This document shows positions 21,401-29,959 of a stretch of DNA of 64,000 bases, in pieces. A model generated the notes under the pieces. The model worked only from the letters and a program-made list of their open reading frames with translations. It did not search any database and was not told the DNA's origin. Source of the stretch: Candidatus Melainabacteria bacterium (lineage in GTDB: Bacteria; Cyanobacteriota; Vampirovibrionia; Obscuribacterales; Obscuribacteraceae); contig RXJR01000032.1 in NCBI GenBank assembly GCA_003963305.1, forward strand, positions 186,532 through 250,531. The letters are read 5' to 3'. Both the position numbers and the translations under genes were made by a program. Each line of letters starts with the position of its first letter. The stretch's first letter is position 1.

Positions 21401-22165
21401 GGTCTTCCGAGAGTTGAAGAACTTCTTGAAGCAAGAAAGCCGAAAGAATGCGCCATTCTCGCTGAAAAAGGCGGTAAAGCCCGCATCATGCGTGAAGATG
21501 ATACGACTCGTCTCTTCATCGTCTACGGTGAAGGCAACGAAGAAGAAATCGTCATTCCTCAAGGCTTGAACGTTATCGTTGAAGAAGGTGAGGCCATCAC
21601 ACCAGGAAAAGCGCTGACAGACGGACCGCCAAACCCACACGATATCGTGCGTTTGATGGGCATCGAAGCAGCTCAGAAATACCTGGTAGACGAAGTACAG
21701 TCGGTATACCGCTCACAAGGTGTAGAAATCGCCGACAAGCACATCGAAGTCATTGTCAGACAGATGACTCGCAAGGTGCGCGTAGACGAGCCAGGCGACA
21801 CGATCATGTTGCCTGGTGAGTTGCTCGAACGCTACTTCATGGATGCCGAAATCGAAAAATCCAGACAGGCAGGAATTAGAGAAGCCACATACACAGCAGT
21901 GTTGCTCGGTATCACTAAAGCCAGCTTGAACACGGAAAGCTTCATCTCTGCCGCATCGTTCCAGGAAACCACAAGAATCCTCACCGAAGCTGCAGTGGAA
22001 GGAAAGAAAGATTGGTTGCGCGGCTTGAAAGAGAACGTCATCATCGGACGTCTCATTCCAGCAGGAACCGGCTTCCAGGGACACACAATCCCAACGGAAG
22101 AAGAGGAAGAAGAAGAGGACATCTACCCGCCAATCGGCGAAGGTTCCTTCAACGTTCCAGCGTAA
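18482..22165 (+). CDS. rpoC2: RNA polymerase beta' C-terminal subunit
   Basis: This is the C-terminal part of beta' (1227 aa). It starts with the region after the split (GTARTAELANSLKDLGFQYA). It carries the second zinc site with Cys221, Cys295, Cys302 and Cys305, then the trigger-loop half MRTFHTGGAV (339-348). The other half, GLPRVEELLEARKPK, only resumes near residue 974. The roughly 600 residues between hold repeated beta-barrel modules, as in the cyanobacterial SI3 insertion; E. coli SI3 is only about 190. An in-frame ATG at residue 16 is an alternative start. The gene ends the operon and is followed by a strong terminator. Confidence 0.98.
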   Translation: MVSTTDKKNTLKFINMTMDKKKLGNLLSDIYETYGTARTAELANSLKDLGFQYATKAGVTISIDDLDVPDAKKGLISAAEKEIEEAQRRYERGEITEVERYNKVIDTWSATTDQLTKEVVDNFDRLNPVYMMAFSGARGNISQVRQLVGMRGLMADSQGQIIDLPIKANFREGLNVTEYIISSYGARKGLVDTALKTADSGYLTRRLVDVAQDVIVRDVDCKTSRGIYMQPIMEGDKAMVKLSERIFGRSVSEDVILEETGEVLARAGDLIDRELSALLDQKKLKSVKVRSPLTCDSQYGVCQKCYGWSMTNNHLVDVGEAIGIIAAQSIGEPGTQLTMRTFHTGGAVAGGSSRAQVKAPAAGEVSYKIPSRSVRTAYGDVVDQTTKDGAIVVTAGSKEHKLPIPTGALILLKAGSTVTPGQVIAEYDPPGSKKNLTERASKDITADISGRIMFSGFQADEKRDRQGNISRTANRAGIIWVLEGDVYNLPSGAHVVVKDGQDVNPNDVLAEIQINTEHGGEVRFGPEIETEVVKSGKKTVTRLVKGKEINVIISSVGAGNAKLETAKNGNTWRVAKSKEAYTIKVVNDEIVENGKIIAELVDDGTNVVNSGGEIIYDGVEIDDRRVVTKAGRILFVPEEVHFISKDISLKMTESGDTVTAGQEIVKDVFAHMDGIVEIVADNDIIHEVIVRPGELINIGDPSDVKVPEGQIVEPGTEILEGQKFKDRKIINILEREDGTAQLLVRPIEEYWIEPKETKFKHRATDDKISLRSVTQLLFRDREKVRHLQGAQLTRTSLVLQMQGQLQGLKGTVEIGEEDLNIVVQENILLRRDTDLNVTLLSVQHGDIVEKKSAVATTQVLTKTPARVQLSKTDERRILLITEEQQVHHKAKGAVTVKEGDLLRNDDPISKSTTAVHSGQVVAVDGTDVTIRKGRPYLISGNTQLQSEDGALVQRGDLLATLVYERQKTGDIVQGLPRVEELLEARKPKECAILAEKGGKARIMREDDTTRLFIVYGEGNEEEIVIPQGLNVIVEEGEAITPGKALTDGPPNPHDIVRLMGIEAAQKYLVDEVQSVYRSQGVEIADKHIEVIVRQMTRKVRVDEPGDTIMLPGELLERYFMDAEIEKSRQAGIREATYTAVLLGITKASLNTESFISAASFQETTRILTEAAVEGKKDWLRGLKENVIIGRLIPAGTGFQGHTIPTEEEEEEEDIYPPIGEGSFNVPA

Positions 22166-22188
22166 GCAAGGCAGTCTGAAAAATTCGA

Positions 22189-22216
22189 AAAGCGCGGCTT
22201 CAAAGCTGCGCTTTTT
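22189..22216 (+). terminator. Intrinsic terminator of the rpo operon
   Basis: An 11-bp stem (AAAGCGCGGCT with AGCTGCGCTTT, one G-T pair) around a TCAA loop runs into TTTTT. It lies 23 bases past the rpoC2 stop. Confidence 0.9.
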
Positions 22217-22349
22217 GCTATGTAATGGTCAGTTCACACGCTCTCTTGATTTCATTCAAAACTCACATGCACCTTGTATGCTCATCAGAATTCAAACCAC
22301 AATCGATGTCGCTTAAATCTGACAACGGGCGCATAAGGGGAGTATAAAG

Positions 22350-23417
22350 ATGCAAGTATCCGACTACATCACACTTGGGAAATCCGGACTGAAAGTCAGC
22401 CCTCTCTGCCTTGGCACCATGACCTTCGGCGAAGATTGGGGATGGGGCGCATCGGAAGACACCGCCCGCGAAATATTCAATGCTTACGCAAAAGAAGGCG
22501 GTAATTTCTTTGATACCGCAGATGGTTACACCAACGGCAAGAGCGAAGAGTTGCTCGGCAAATTCATCAAAGAAGGCAAGTTGCGTGACAGTGCCGTCAT
22601 TGCCAGCAAATTCACCTTCAACGCGCAACCAGGCAATCCCAACGCTGGGGGCAACGGTCGAAAAAACATTTACCGCGCTCTGGAAGGCTCGCTTAAGCGC
22701 CTCAACACTGACTATCTGGATCTGTACTGGCTGCATACCTGGGACACCGTCACGCCTGTCGAAGAAGTGTTGGCTACATTCAATGACCTGGTGAAAGAAG
22801 GGAAGATCAGATATTTTGGACTCTCCGATGTTCCCGCATGGTATCTGAGCCGCATGCAGACACTCGCTGAAACCGGAGGCAAGCACCGCATCTCAGCACT
22901 GCAACTGGAGTATTCTCTGCTTGAGAGAAACATTGAACGCGAGCATATTCCGGCAGCCATCGAGCTGGGAATGGGACTGACGCCCTGGAGTCCGCTGGCT
23001 AGCGGTATGTTGACCGGAAAATACAAACGCGATTTGAATAACGGCGCCGAAGGCAGACTGTCTGTCATGAAAGACAAAGGTCATCCAGGATTCGACAAGC
23101 TCTTCACCGCGCGCAATTGGGATATTGTGGATGTTTTGAATGACGTAGCGAAGTCAATTGGAAAAACTCCGGCCCAGGTCGCTCTGAATTGGGTGGCAAC
23201 CAGACCGGGAGTCACTTCAACCATCATCGGTGCAACGAAATTGCACCAGCTTCAAGACAACTTCAAAGCAATCGAATTCACAATTCCAGATGAAGCCCTG
23301 ACTAAACTCGATGAAGCAACAAAGTTGGATCCAACCCAGCACCCATATCTTTTCTTCACAGAAGGAATGCAAAGCATGGTGACAGGCGGCACGAAAGTGC
23401 GAGCCTGGTCAAGATAG
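22350..23417 (+). CDS. Aldo/keto reductase
   Basis: A complete TIM-barrel aldo/keto reductase (355 aa) with the catalytic tetrad Asp55, Tyr60, Lys87 and His129 (DTADGYTNGKSE, SKFTF, YWLHTWD) and the NADPH-binding C-terminal part IIGATKLHQLQDNFKAIEF. These enzymes reduce aldehydes or ketones with NADPH; the substrate cannot be told from sequence. The ATG has GGGAG upstream. It is a single-gene unit: the rpo terminator lies before it and its own hairpin overlaps its stop codon. Confidence 0.95.
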   Translation: MQVSDYITLGKSGLKVSPLCLGTMTFGEDWGWGASEDTAREIFNAYAKEGGNFFDTADGYTNGKSEELLGKFIKEGKLRDSAVIASKFTFNAQPGNPNAGGNGRKNIYRALEGSLKRLNTDYLDLYWLHTWDTVTPVEEVLATFNDLVKEGKIRYFGLSDVPAWYLSRMQTLAETGGKHRISALQLEYSLLERNIEREHIPAAIELGMGLTPWSPLASGMLTGKYKRDLNNGAEGRLSVMKDKGHPGFDKLFTARNWDIVDVLNDVAKSIGKTPAQVALNWVATRPGVTSTIIGATKLHQLQDNFKAIEFTIPDEALTKLDEATKLDPTQHPYLFFTEGMQSMVTGGTKVRAWSR

Positions 23418-23433
23418 GCTCGCACTAAATTTT
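23397..23433 (+). terminator. Terminator overlapping the reductase stop codon
   Basis: A 9-bp stem GTGCGAGCC with GGCTCGCAC spans the TAG at 23415 and is followed by TAAATTTT. The last codons of the gene form its 5' arm. Confidence 0.75.
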
Positions 23434-23520
23434 AATCAGATCAAGCAAGTTCAGATCAAATCAACATTCGAAAGTTTTCTCGGGTCGAATCAACATTCGC
23501 ATGATTCGAAAGTCCGTCGA

Positions 23521-24141
23521 TCAACAAAAGTTGCTAGTTGAAACTAACGGCATGATTTGAACATCGATTGCTCGGCGCGCACCAAAATCGTTCGCGAGAT
23601 TGAGCTCGAATCGCTGATGTACGCTGGCTACACCCCAGTCGTCATGCAACGTCTCTCCAACCTGCACAAATCCAAATCTGTCATAGAGCCGCCTGGCGTC
23701 TCGAAGAGCAGGAGTGGTCGTCAAGTAAATCTTAGGCATCTGCTTCTTCTTGCAGAAGTTGATCGCCTGCGCCATCAGCTTTGTGCCAATGCCTTGATTG
23801 CCCCAGTGCGGATCGACGATCAGAAAACGCAAGCGAGCGCCGGCGCCATCTCTATCGTGACCGTCGATGGCTATGCAGCCGACAACATTTTCAGCATCTC
23901 TATAGAGCCAAAATCCATCGCAAGTCGGATCAAAGTTTTCGATAAAGTCGCCGAGTTCTCTGGCGACAAAAGCTTCAAAGCGAGAATCGAAGCCGCAAAG
24001 CTCTTTATATACGTGAGCATGCAGCTGCACGAGCCGACCAATCGATCCTGTGCAATATCCGGAGATATATTGACCCGATCTTGAGGAAGTCTTCGGCTGG
24101 AGCGATATGTAGCTTGCTGGTCTGGTGTTTAAATGAATCAT
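23521..24141 (-). CDS. GNAT-family N-acetyltransferase
   Basis: A GNAT fold with the acetyl-CoA-binding region LRFLIVDPHWGNQGIGTKLM and the following helix and strand AINFCKKKQMPKIYLTTTP and ARRLYDRFGF. The protein resembles the catalytic half of MarR-GNAT fusion proteins (VYKELCGFDSRFEAFVARELGDF), but no HTH domain is present. The ATG at 24141 is preferred; reading could extend to a TTG at 24273, but that adds residues unlike the family. It converges with the aldo/keto reductase gene. The acetyl acceptor is unknown. Confidence 0.85.
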   Translation of the reverse strand: MIHLNTRPASYISLQPKTSSRSGQYISGYCTGSIGRLVQLHAHVYKELCGFDSRFEAFVARELGDFIENFDPTCDGFWLYRDAENVVGCIAIDGHDRDGAGARLRFLIVDPHWGNQGIGTKLMAQAINFCKKKQMPKIYLTTTPALRDARRLYDRFGFVQVGETLHDDWGVASVHQRFELNLANDFGARRAIDVQIMPLVSTSNFC

Positions 24142-24368
24142 CCGCAATCCCCGTGTCGAAGCAGTAGGCACCTGTTTCTGCAACATACCGGCGAGAACAT
24201 CAAACACATATAAAACGGGGACTTTGCGCAACTGGATGTTAAGTGGATTAAACATCTCAGGGGTTCTATCCAACTGAGAATAACTGATCGGGCTGGCTCA
24301 TGTGCTAAAGCAGCCTGGAGCTGTAAAATACACGGATACCCGATCCGTTCCAATCAGGAGAATTTTTC

Positions 24369-25019
24369 GTGAGACTCACAACTTTATGTCTGGCAGCCTT
24401 TATGTCGGTTTCACTGCACAGCTCAGCACTAGCTATTTCTCCAGAAGCACAGGACAAGACCAGTACCGCAGCAGCCGCCAGCGTAGAGAATCCAAATCTT
24501 TCGCCTGAAAAGAAAGCGTTGATTCTGGACCTGCTCAAAATTACCGAAGCGGACAAAACCGTCGATAAGGTGGTGGCGCAAATGATGGCTGCACACCAGA
24601 AACAGTATCCACTGATGATCGCTGCAATCGTAAACGCAGACACTAGCTTGACTGACGACCAGAAAAAAGATCTGATTGAAAAATCTCAAGCAAGATCGTT
24701 GCGCTCCTCGGAACGACTGCGAGAACTCTTCGTGCAGAAAATCAATCTCGGCGATGTTCTGAACAAAGTGGCTCTAGTTGTTTACGATAAGAATTTCACT
24801 GATGCCGAATTGAAAGACATCATCGCTTTCTATAAGACACCAACGGGACAAAAATCACTGAAGCAGATGCCGGAAGTAATGCGTGAGTCAATGGAAATGA
24901 CGACAACGCTGATTTCACCTCAAATGAACGACATCATTACGCAATTGATGACCGAAGAAAAAGCCCGTCTAAAGACAGCCGACAAGCCGGACGATGGTAA
25001 AACAACACAGACTAAATAA
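24369..25019 (+). CDS. Exported DUF2059 protein
   Basis: 216 aa with a signal peptide ending about SSALA, then an all-helical region with the DUF2059 pattern (LLKITEADKTVDKVVAQMM, AFYKTPTGQKSLKQMPEVM). Such proteins are periplasmic or surface-attached with no known activity. It starts with GTG at 24369, with AGGAG eight bases upstream. It converges with the DinB-like gene; only eight bases separate the two stops. Confidence 0.85.
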   Translation: MRLTTLCLAAFMSVSLHSSALAISPEAQDKTSTAAAASVENPNLSPEKKALILDLLKITEADKTVDKVVAQMMAAHQKQYPLMIAAIVNADTSLTDDQKKDLIEKSQARSLRSSERLRELFVQKINLGDVLNKVALVVYDKNFTDAELKDIIAFYKTPTGQKSLKQMPEVMRESMEMTTTLISPQMNDIITQLMTEEKARLKTADKPDDGKTTQTK

Positions 25020-25027
25020 GTCGCCGT

Positions 25028-25606
25028 CTACAAACGCTGAATGATAGCTTCGATCTGTTGCCGATGAATTTTCTGATGTGGTGCAGCGAAGACAAGCCAC
25101 TGCCTTGCTGTTAATGGACCAAACCACGGGTGAGGGTGGCCCGCCTCGGGATATTTGTCGAAATCGACTTTTTCAACGGAGCGAACGAAAGTATTCGTAA
25201 ACTCCTCGAACTTACCGACAATTTCAAGAGCATCTAACTCTGTTGAAGGTTTGACATCAGCCGTCCCACGCTTCGGCAGATCAGTGTGGTTGCGTGCAAG
25301 AGCGAGAATAATTCCTCTGGTGCCAGTTCCCACAATGATCAGATGTTCCATGGCCATTGCCACTGACCAATAGCGAGAGCTATCCTCTAACCCTCGCAGT
25401 CTGGGAATCAATCGACGCTCAGACAATTGTTGCGGCGTCAATCCACGCGCCAGTTTCAAAATCTTTTCCGATTCTTCTCGAAAATCGGCAATCGCTTTTT
25501 GATTGCTGGTAGTTTTGAAGCGCTTCGGGAAAATAAAATGCTTTGCTATGAGCAGCTCAAGCGCCGGTATGCCTGCACCTGGTGCCTGTAACTTTGGTTC
25601 ATTCAT
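25028..25606 (-). CDS. DinB-like metal-binding four-helix protein
   Basis: 192 aa with the DinB/YfiT-type metal triad: a His in VAMAMEHLI (about residue 88) and the C-terminal HQKIHRQQIEAII. These proteins bind Ni or Zn in a four-helix bundle; several are thiol-dependent transferases, most have no known function. Its ATG lies inside the end of the upstream GNAT gene (8-nt overlap), so the two are probably translated together and share the promoter that faces the HxlR regulator. Confidence 0.8.
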   Translation of the reverse strand: MNEPKLQAPGAGIPALELLIAKHFIFPKRFKTTSNQKAIADFREESEKILKLARGLTPQQLSERRLIPRLRGLEDSSRYWSVAMAMEHLIIVGTGTRGIILALARNHTDLPKRGTADVKPSTELDALEIVGKFEEFTNTFVRSVEKVDFDKYPEAGHPHPWFGPLTARQWLVFAAPHQKIHRQQIEAIIQRL

Positions 25607-26135
25607 TTGAGTCCAGTCCCTTTATATAACCCCAAACCAGAAAGCCCGGTGCCGGCTCGAAATCAATTTCTTCAAAGCGAACGTAGCCGCGGCGTTCATA
25701 CATATTTCGTGCCACCGTCATTAGTTGTGTCGTATGCAAGGTAATTGCGGAATAACCACTTTCACGTGCCAGTCGCTCGCAGGCATCAATCAATACCGTT
25801 CCCAAGCCTTCATTGCGATGAGATGGAGACACGGACAGCAAGCGCATCTCAGGGTATGCGTTAGAAACCACCCTGCCGCCCATCACCTTTTTAGCAGGAA
25901 AACAGTAAATTGCGGAAGCGAGGATCTCACCGTTTTTTACGGCTACCAGTCTCGAAATATCGGTGGACGAAAGAATGGTCGACTTGATATTAGCTTGATA
26001 CTGTTGCCAGAATTTCGAGTCGGCGGCCGCCTCGTACTGAGAATAAGCAGCGACGGTCAGGTCGACAATAGCCTGCCACTCGCCTTGCTCGGCTTCGCGA
26101 ACCTGTATATCCGAACTGCACGCAGAGCTTATCAT
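25599..26135 (-). CDS. GNAT-family N-acetyltransferase
   Basis: 178 aa with the GNAT core LLSVSPSHRNEGLGTVLIDACERLA and the following ITLHTTQLMTVARNMYERRGYVR. Such enzymes acetylate amines, amino groups of antibiotics or proteins. The ATG has a near-perfect GGAGGTG five bases upstream. The start lies 18 bp from the nearer of two identical palindromes, opposite the HxlR regulator, so the gene is probably controlled by that regulator. The DinB-like gene overlaps its end. Confidence 0.9.
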   Translation of the reverse strand: MISSACSSDIQVREAEQGEWQAIVDLTVAAYSQYEAAADSKFWQQYQANIKSTILSSTDISRLVAVKNGEILASAIYCFPAKKVMGGRVVSNAYPEMRLLSVSPSHRNEGLGTVLIDACERLARESGYSAITLHTTQLMTVARNMYERRGYVRFEEIDFEPAPGFLVWGYIKGLDSNE

Positions 26136-26153
26136 TCACACCTCCGGACTACC

Positions 26154-26208
26154 ACTTGCGATTTGCAAGTACTGAAAGCCTACCGCAACCACTTGCAAAA
26201 TGCAAGTG
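26154..26208. promoter_or_regulatory. Paired palindromic operators in the HxlR-GNAT divergon
   Basis: Two copies of one inverted repeat lie in the divergent gap: ACTTGC-GATTT-GCAAGT (26154-26170) and CACTTGC-AAAAT-GCAAGTG (26190-26208). Their centres are 37 bp apart. Matching half-sites with 5-bp spacing, next to an HxlR-type gene, fit operators bound by that regulator and controlling both directions. Confidence 0.8.
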
Positions 26209-26213
26209 TTCTG

Positions 26214-26219
26214 TATAAT
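26214..26219 (+). promoter_or_regulatory. -10 element TATAAT of the HxlR gene
   Basis: A perfect TATAAT sits six bases past the second operator. Its last bases overlap the possible ATG at 26218; if it is the -10, transcription would begin near 26226, right at the ATG at 26227. No strong -35 is present, as often in regulated promoters. Confidence 0.5.
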
Positions 26220-26226
26220 GGATGAC

Positions 26227-26664
26227 ATGACTGCAGTTGAAGCCAGATCTGAATGTGTAATATCCAACGTTCTCGAACTGTTCGGGGACAAGTGGACTTT
26301 TCTTGTCATTCGAGACATGTTCCTTTTCAACAAGCACGAGTTCAAAGAGTTTTTGAACTCACCCGAACGCATCGCCACTAATGTTTTGACAGACCGGCTA
26401 AAGAGGCTATTAGCAGCCGAAGTAATAGGCGAGCTTCCTCACCCCGATCACGGGTCAAGGAAACTCTATTACCTGACAGAAAAAGGAAAAGATCTCTTTC
26501 CTATTCTTGCTGAAATGGCTAAATGGGGCTCGAAGCACATGTCACATTTACCCTCGATGCAGTCTCTCTATGCACGAATGCGTGAGCAACCCGGCGCCAT
26601 GAAGAAAGAGATGTTCCAGCGCATCAGCGCCTGGGAACAGCAGTATCTTGACAACGAAACTTAG
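26227..26664 (+). CDS. HxlR-family winged-helix transcription regulator
   Basis: The HxlR pattern is present throughout: CVISNVLELFGDKWTFLVIRDMF, then the recognition region RIATNVLTDRLKRLLAAEVI and the wing PHPDHGSRKLYYLTEKG. The family binds palindromes as a dimer; several members respond to aldehydes or oxidants through a Cys, and here a Cys lies at the expected N-terminal place. The ATG at 26227 is favoured because of the TATAAT upstream; ATG at 26218 is the alternative. There is no ribosome-binding site at either, so the mRNA may be leaderless. It most likely represses itself and the divergent GNAT-DinB pair. Confidence 0.9.
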   Translation: MTAVEARSECVISNVLELFGDKWTFLVIRDMFLFNKHEFKEFLNSPERIATNVLTDRLKRLLAAEVIGELPHPDHGSRKLYYLTEKGKDLFPILAEMAKWGSKHMSHLPSMQSLYARMREQPGAMKKEMFQRISAWEQQYLDNET

Positions 26665-26777
26665 ATTTGTTCGTCGATAAACAACTGATCGGCGGATTGA
26701 TCACCAATCATTAAAATTGCAGAATTACCAACTGCGACCATTTCTGCCAAACTTCAGTTAAGACCACTGAAGACCAC

Positions 26778-29700
26778 ATGCACCATATTATCGATAGTTT
26801 TGTAAACGGCGCGCTCAAGGGCAGGTATTTGACCCTTGGTCTAACCATTTTGCTGATTTTCTTCGGGTTGGTGGCATGGAAACTTCTGCCCATCGAAGCA
26901 TATCCGGAGCTTGCCAACCCGCAAGTGCGCGTTATTACGCTCTTGCCAGGCAAAGGGGCAGAAGAAGTCGAGAGACTGATTACAGTTCCACTGGAAAAGG
27001 AGATGAATGGAATTCCGAATCAAACGGCGCTCCGTTCCCTGTCGCTATACGGACTTTCTGTAATCATCTCTACGTTTTCAGATGGAACCTCGACAAATGT
27101 CGCTCGACAGCAAGTGCTCGAACGGGTGCATGAAGCTGATATCCCAGCTGAGGCGCAACCGCATCTGGAACCCGACGTGGGCTCATTGCGCGAAATTTAC
27201 CGTTATTCGCTTCACAGCACGCACTATTCGCCGATGGGATTGAGAGCCATTGAGCAATGGGAACTGGAAAAACAGTTCAGACAGGTGCCCGGTGTCATTG
27301 GAGTTGTAAGCGAAGGTGGTCCCACCAAAACATTCCAGGTAACCGTAGACCCCTATAAACTGCGCTCCTACGACATTTCGCTGAAGGATTTGTATGAAGC
27401 TGTTGCAGAATCGAACGGCACCACAGGCGGTGGATTCATCGAGCACAACGGCAATGCCTTGATTGTTCGCGAGCTGGGTCTGCTCCACGATCAGCAAGAC
27501 TTGCTCAAGGTGCCGATCAAATCCAGCGCCAATGGAATTCCAGTCAGAATCAAAGACGTGGCGACGGTAGATCTGGCGCCAATGGTCAGGCGCGGGCAGG
27601 TCGGCAAAGACGAGGAAGATGACGTAGTCGAAGGTATTGTTTTACTGCGCAGGGGAGAAAATCCCTCCCGAGTTTTAGAGGAGCTGAATGCGCGCTTGCC
27701 CGAAATACTCAAACATCTGCCCGCAACCGTCGAGCTAACTCCGCTCTATGACCGGTCACAATTGACCAACCAGACGCTGAAGACTGTGGGCACAAACGTA
27801 GCGATCGGCATCACTCTGGTGATTGTTTTCCTGTCAATTTTCCTTGTTAACGTAGTATCAGCGCTGATCACGGCAGTGGCTATTCCACTTGCCATGCTGA
27901 CTGCGTTCATCTGTTTAGCAACACTGGGCGTACCAGCAAACCTGCTCAGTCTGGGCGCCATCGACTTCGGCATTCTGGTCGACAGCGCCGTCGTCATGAC
28001 CGAAAACATAGTGCGCAGGCTCTCAGAAGACGGACAGAAATTATCCCCGCAAGAGCGCTTGACCCTTCTTGGAGACGCGGCGCGCGAGGTCGGCACACCA
28101 GTAGTCTTTGGAATAATCGTCATCATCGCAACGTTCCTGCCGATTTTTACTTTCAACGGCGTGGAAGGAAAGCTGTTTCGACCGCTTGCCACCACGATGG
28201 TCTGCGCCCTCGTCGGGGGCGGGCTGGCGGCTCTGGCACTGGTGCCGGTACTCTGCTCGTTCTTCATGCTCAAATCAAAAACAGTCGAGCACGAATCACC
28301 ACTGGTTGTATTCGCCAGACGCCTCTACAAACCGACTTTGCAGTGGGCGCTCAAACACACAAACATCGTCATCGGGCTCGCGCTGGCAGCAGTGATAGCC
28401 TCTGGATTCCTCTTCACACAAGTAGGCAGCGAGTTTTTGCCCCACCTGGAAGAAGGCAACATCTGGCTGAGAGCGACAATCAAGCCCGGCAGTGTAACGC
28501 TTCCGGAATCAGTAAAAGTGTCGCGAGAGATTCGTCTGACGCTGCTGAAGTATCCCGAAGTCAAGCAAGTTTTATCGCAAGTCGGCGGTCCTGATGATGG
28601 AACAGATCCAGCCCGATTTGCCGATCAGGAACATTATGTAGATCTGAAGCCGGCCAGAGAATGGCGACCACAGTATCACGAGAATAAGGAATTGCTGATC
28701 AAGGACATGCGAGATGACCTGCAGCAGCTTCCTGGCGTTGAATATTACTTCACTCAATACATTCAAACGACCCTAGACGAAGCCCTGTCAGGAGTACAGG
28801 GATCGCTTGTGGCCAAGGTCGCCGGTCCTGATTTGCAAGAGCTGGAAAAACTTGGACACGAAGTCGGTCGCATCATGGCAGAAACGCCAGGCATCGTAGA
28901 CGTCATAGTTGATCCATTGCTCGGACAGCCGCAGCTCGCCATAGAAATCGATAGAGACAAAGCAGCGAGATACGGATTGAATGTAGGCGACTTACAAGAT
29001 CTCGTCGAGATAGCTGTGGGCGGTAAGGAATGTACAAAGGTGATTGATGGAGAGAAACGTTTTGCGGTTATTGTCCGCCTCTCACCAAATTATCGCTCAT
29101 CAGAAGAGTCACTGAGAACCATTCTGGTTGACACTCCTCATGGTGGCAAAATTCCTCTCATGGACGTAGCCACAATAAAAGAAATCGTCGGTGCGACTCA
29201 GATCTGGCGAGATGGTGGCTCACGCATGGCGACGATTCGCGCCAACGTTCGCGGTCGTGACCTGGCCGCCTCAGTCAACGAAGCGCAAGCTAAAGTCAAC
29301 GCGGAGCTGACTATTCCTGAGGGATATTCAGTTCAATGGAGCGGCGAATTTCAGCGACAGCGCGAAGCCATTCACCAGCTGTCAATCGTACTGCCAATAA
29401 CATTACTTGTGATCATCTCGATCTTGTATATTTCATGCGGCACGCTGCGAGGCGCCGTGATCATGTTCTCAGTTGTGCCTCTTGCCGCCATCGGCGCTGT
29501 CTGCGCCCTCCTTCTCACCAGGACATATTTCTCCATTGCGGCCGGGGTCGGACTGATCGCCCTGTTCGGATTAGCCGTTAAAAATGCCATTTTGCTGGTT
29601 TCATTCGTAAACGAATTACGACACGATGGACACTCTGTCTACGACAGCGTTTTCAACGGCTCGCTGACTCGCATGCGACCTGTGCTGATGACAGCTGTAA

Positions 29701-29957
29701 TCGCAGCAGTGGGTCTCTTGCCTGCAGCCCTCTCCAATGAAATCGGATCGCAGACACAGAAGCCATTTGCTATCGTTATTATTGGTGGACTCGTCTCATG
29801 TACACTACTTACATTGTACGTACTGCCTGCGCTCTATTTACGGTTTGCCCCGAATGTAGGACGATCGCGTAAGATGAAACCGAAAACAGAACCCGAGCAA
29901 GCATCAGAGCCAGCCTTGCTATCGCCAACAGCAAACGAACATAGCGAGGAGAGATAG
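26778..29957 (+). CDS. RND efflux pump, heavy-metal (CzcA/CusA) type
   Basis: A 1059-aa inner-membrane RND transporter with 12 expected helices and two large periplasmic loops. The fourth helix has the heavy-metal-type signature DFGILVDSAVVMTENI (from Asp396), with the Gly and Asp that separate HME pumps from drug pumps. In place of the usual VDGAV it reads VDSAV. The adaptor follows after two bases; no outer-membrane channel or metal sensor gene is in the window. The family exports Zn, Co, Cd, Ni, Cu or Ag; which ion cannot be decided. Confidence 0.93.
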   Translation: MHHIIDSFVNGALKGRYLTLGLTILLIFFGLVAWKLLPIEAYPELANPQVRVITLLPGKGAEEVERLITVPLEKEMNGIPNQTALRSLSLYGLSVIISTFSDGTSTNVARQQVLERVHEADIPAEAQPHLEPDVGSLREIYRYSLHSTHYSPMGLRAIEQWELEKQFRQVPGVIGVVSEGGPTKTFQVTVDPYKLRSYDISLKDLYEAVAESNGTTGGGFIEHNGNALIVRELGLLHDQQDLLKVPIKSSANGIPVRIKDVATVDLAPMVRRGQVGKDEEDDVVEGIVLLRRGENPSRVLEELNARLPEILKHLPATVELTPLYDRSQLTNQTLKTVGTNVAIGITLVIVFLSIFLVNVVSALITAVAIPLAMLTAFICLATLGVPANLLSLGAIDFGILVDSAVVMTENIVRRLSEDGQKLSPQERLTLLGDAAREVGTPVVFGIIVIIATFLPIFTFNGVEGKLFRPLATTMVCALVGGGLAALALVPVLCSFFMLKSKTVEHESPLVVFARRLYKPTLQWALKHTNIVIGLALAAVIASGFLFTQVGSEFLPHLEEGNIWLRATIKPGSVTLPESVKVSREIRLTLLKYPEVKQVLSQVGGPDDGTDPARFADQEHYVDLKPAREWRPQYHENKELLIKDMRDDLQQLPGVEYYFTQYIQTTLDEALSGVQGSLVAKVAGPDLQELEKLGHEVGRIMAETPGIVDVIVDPLLGQPQLAIEIDRDKAARYGLNVGDLQDLVEIAVGGKECTKVIDGEKRFAVIVRLSPNYRSSEESLRTILVDTPHGGKIPLMDVATIKEIVGATQIWRDGGSRMATIRANVRGRDLAASVNEAQAKVNAELTIPEGYSVQWSGEFQRQREAIHQLSIVLPITLLVIISILYISCGTLRGAVIMFSVVPLAAIGAVCALLLTRTYFSIAAGVGLIALFGLAVKNAILLVSFVNELRHDGHSVYDSVFNGSLTRMRPVLMTAVIAAVGLLPAALSNEIGSQTQKPFAIVIIGGLVSCTLLTLYVLPALYLRFAPNVGRSRKMKPKTEPEQASEPALLSPTANEHSEER

Positions 29958-29959
29958 AA

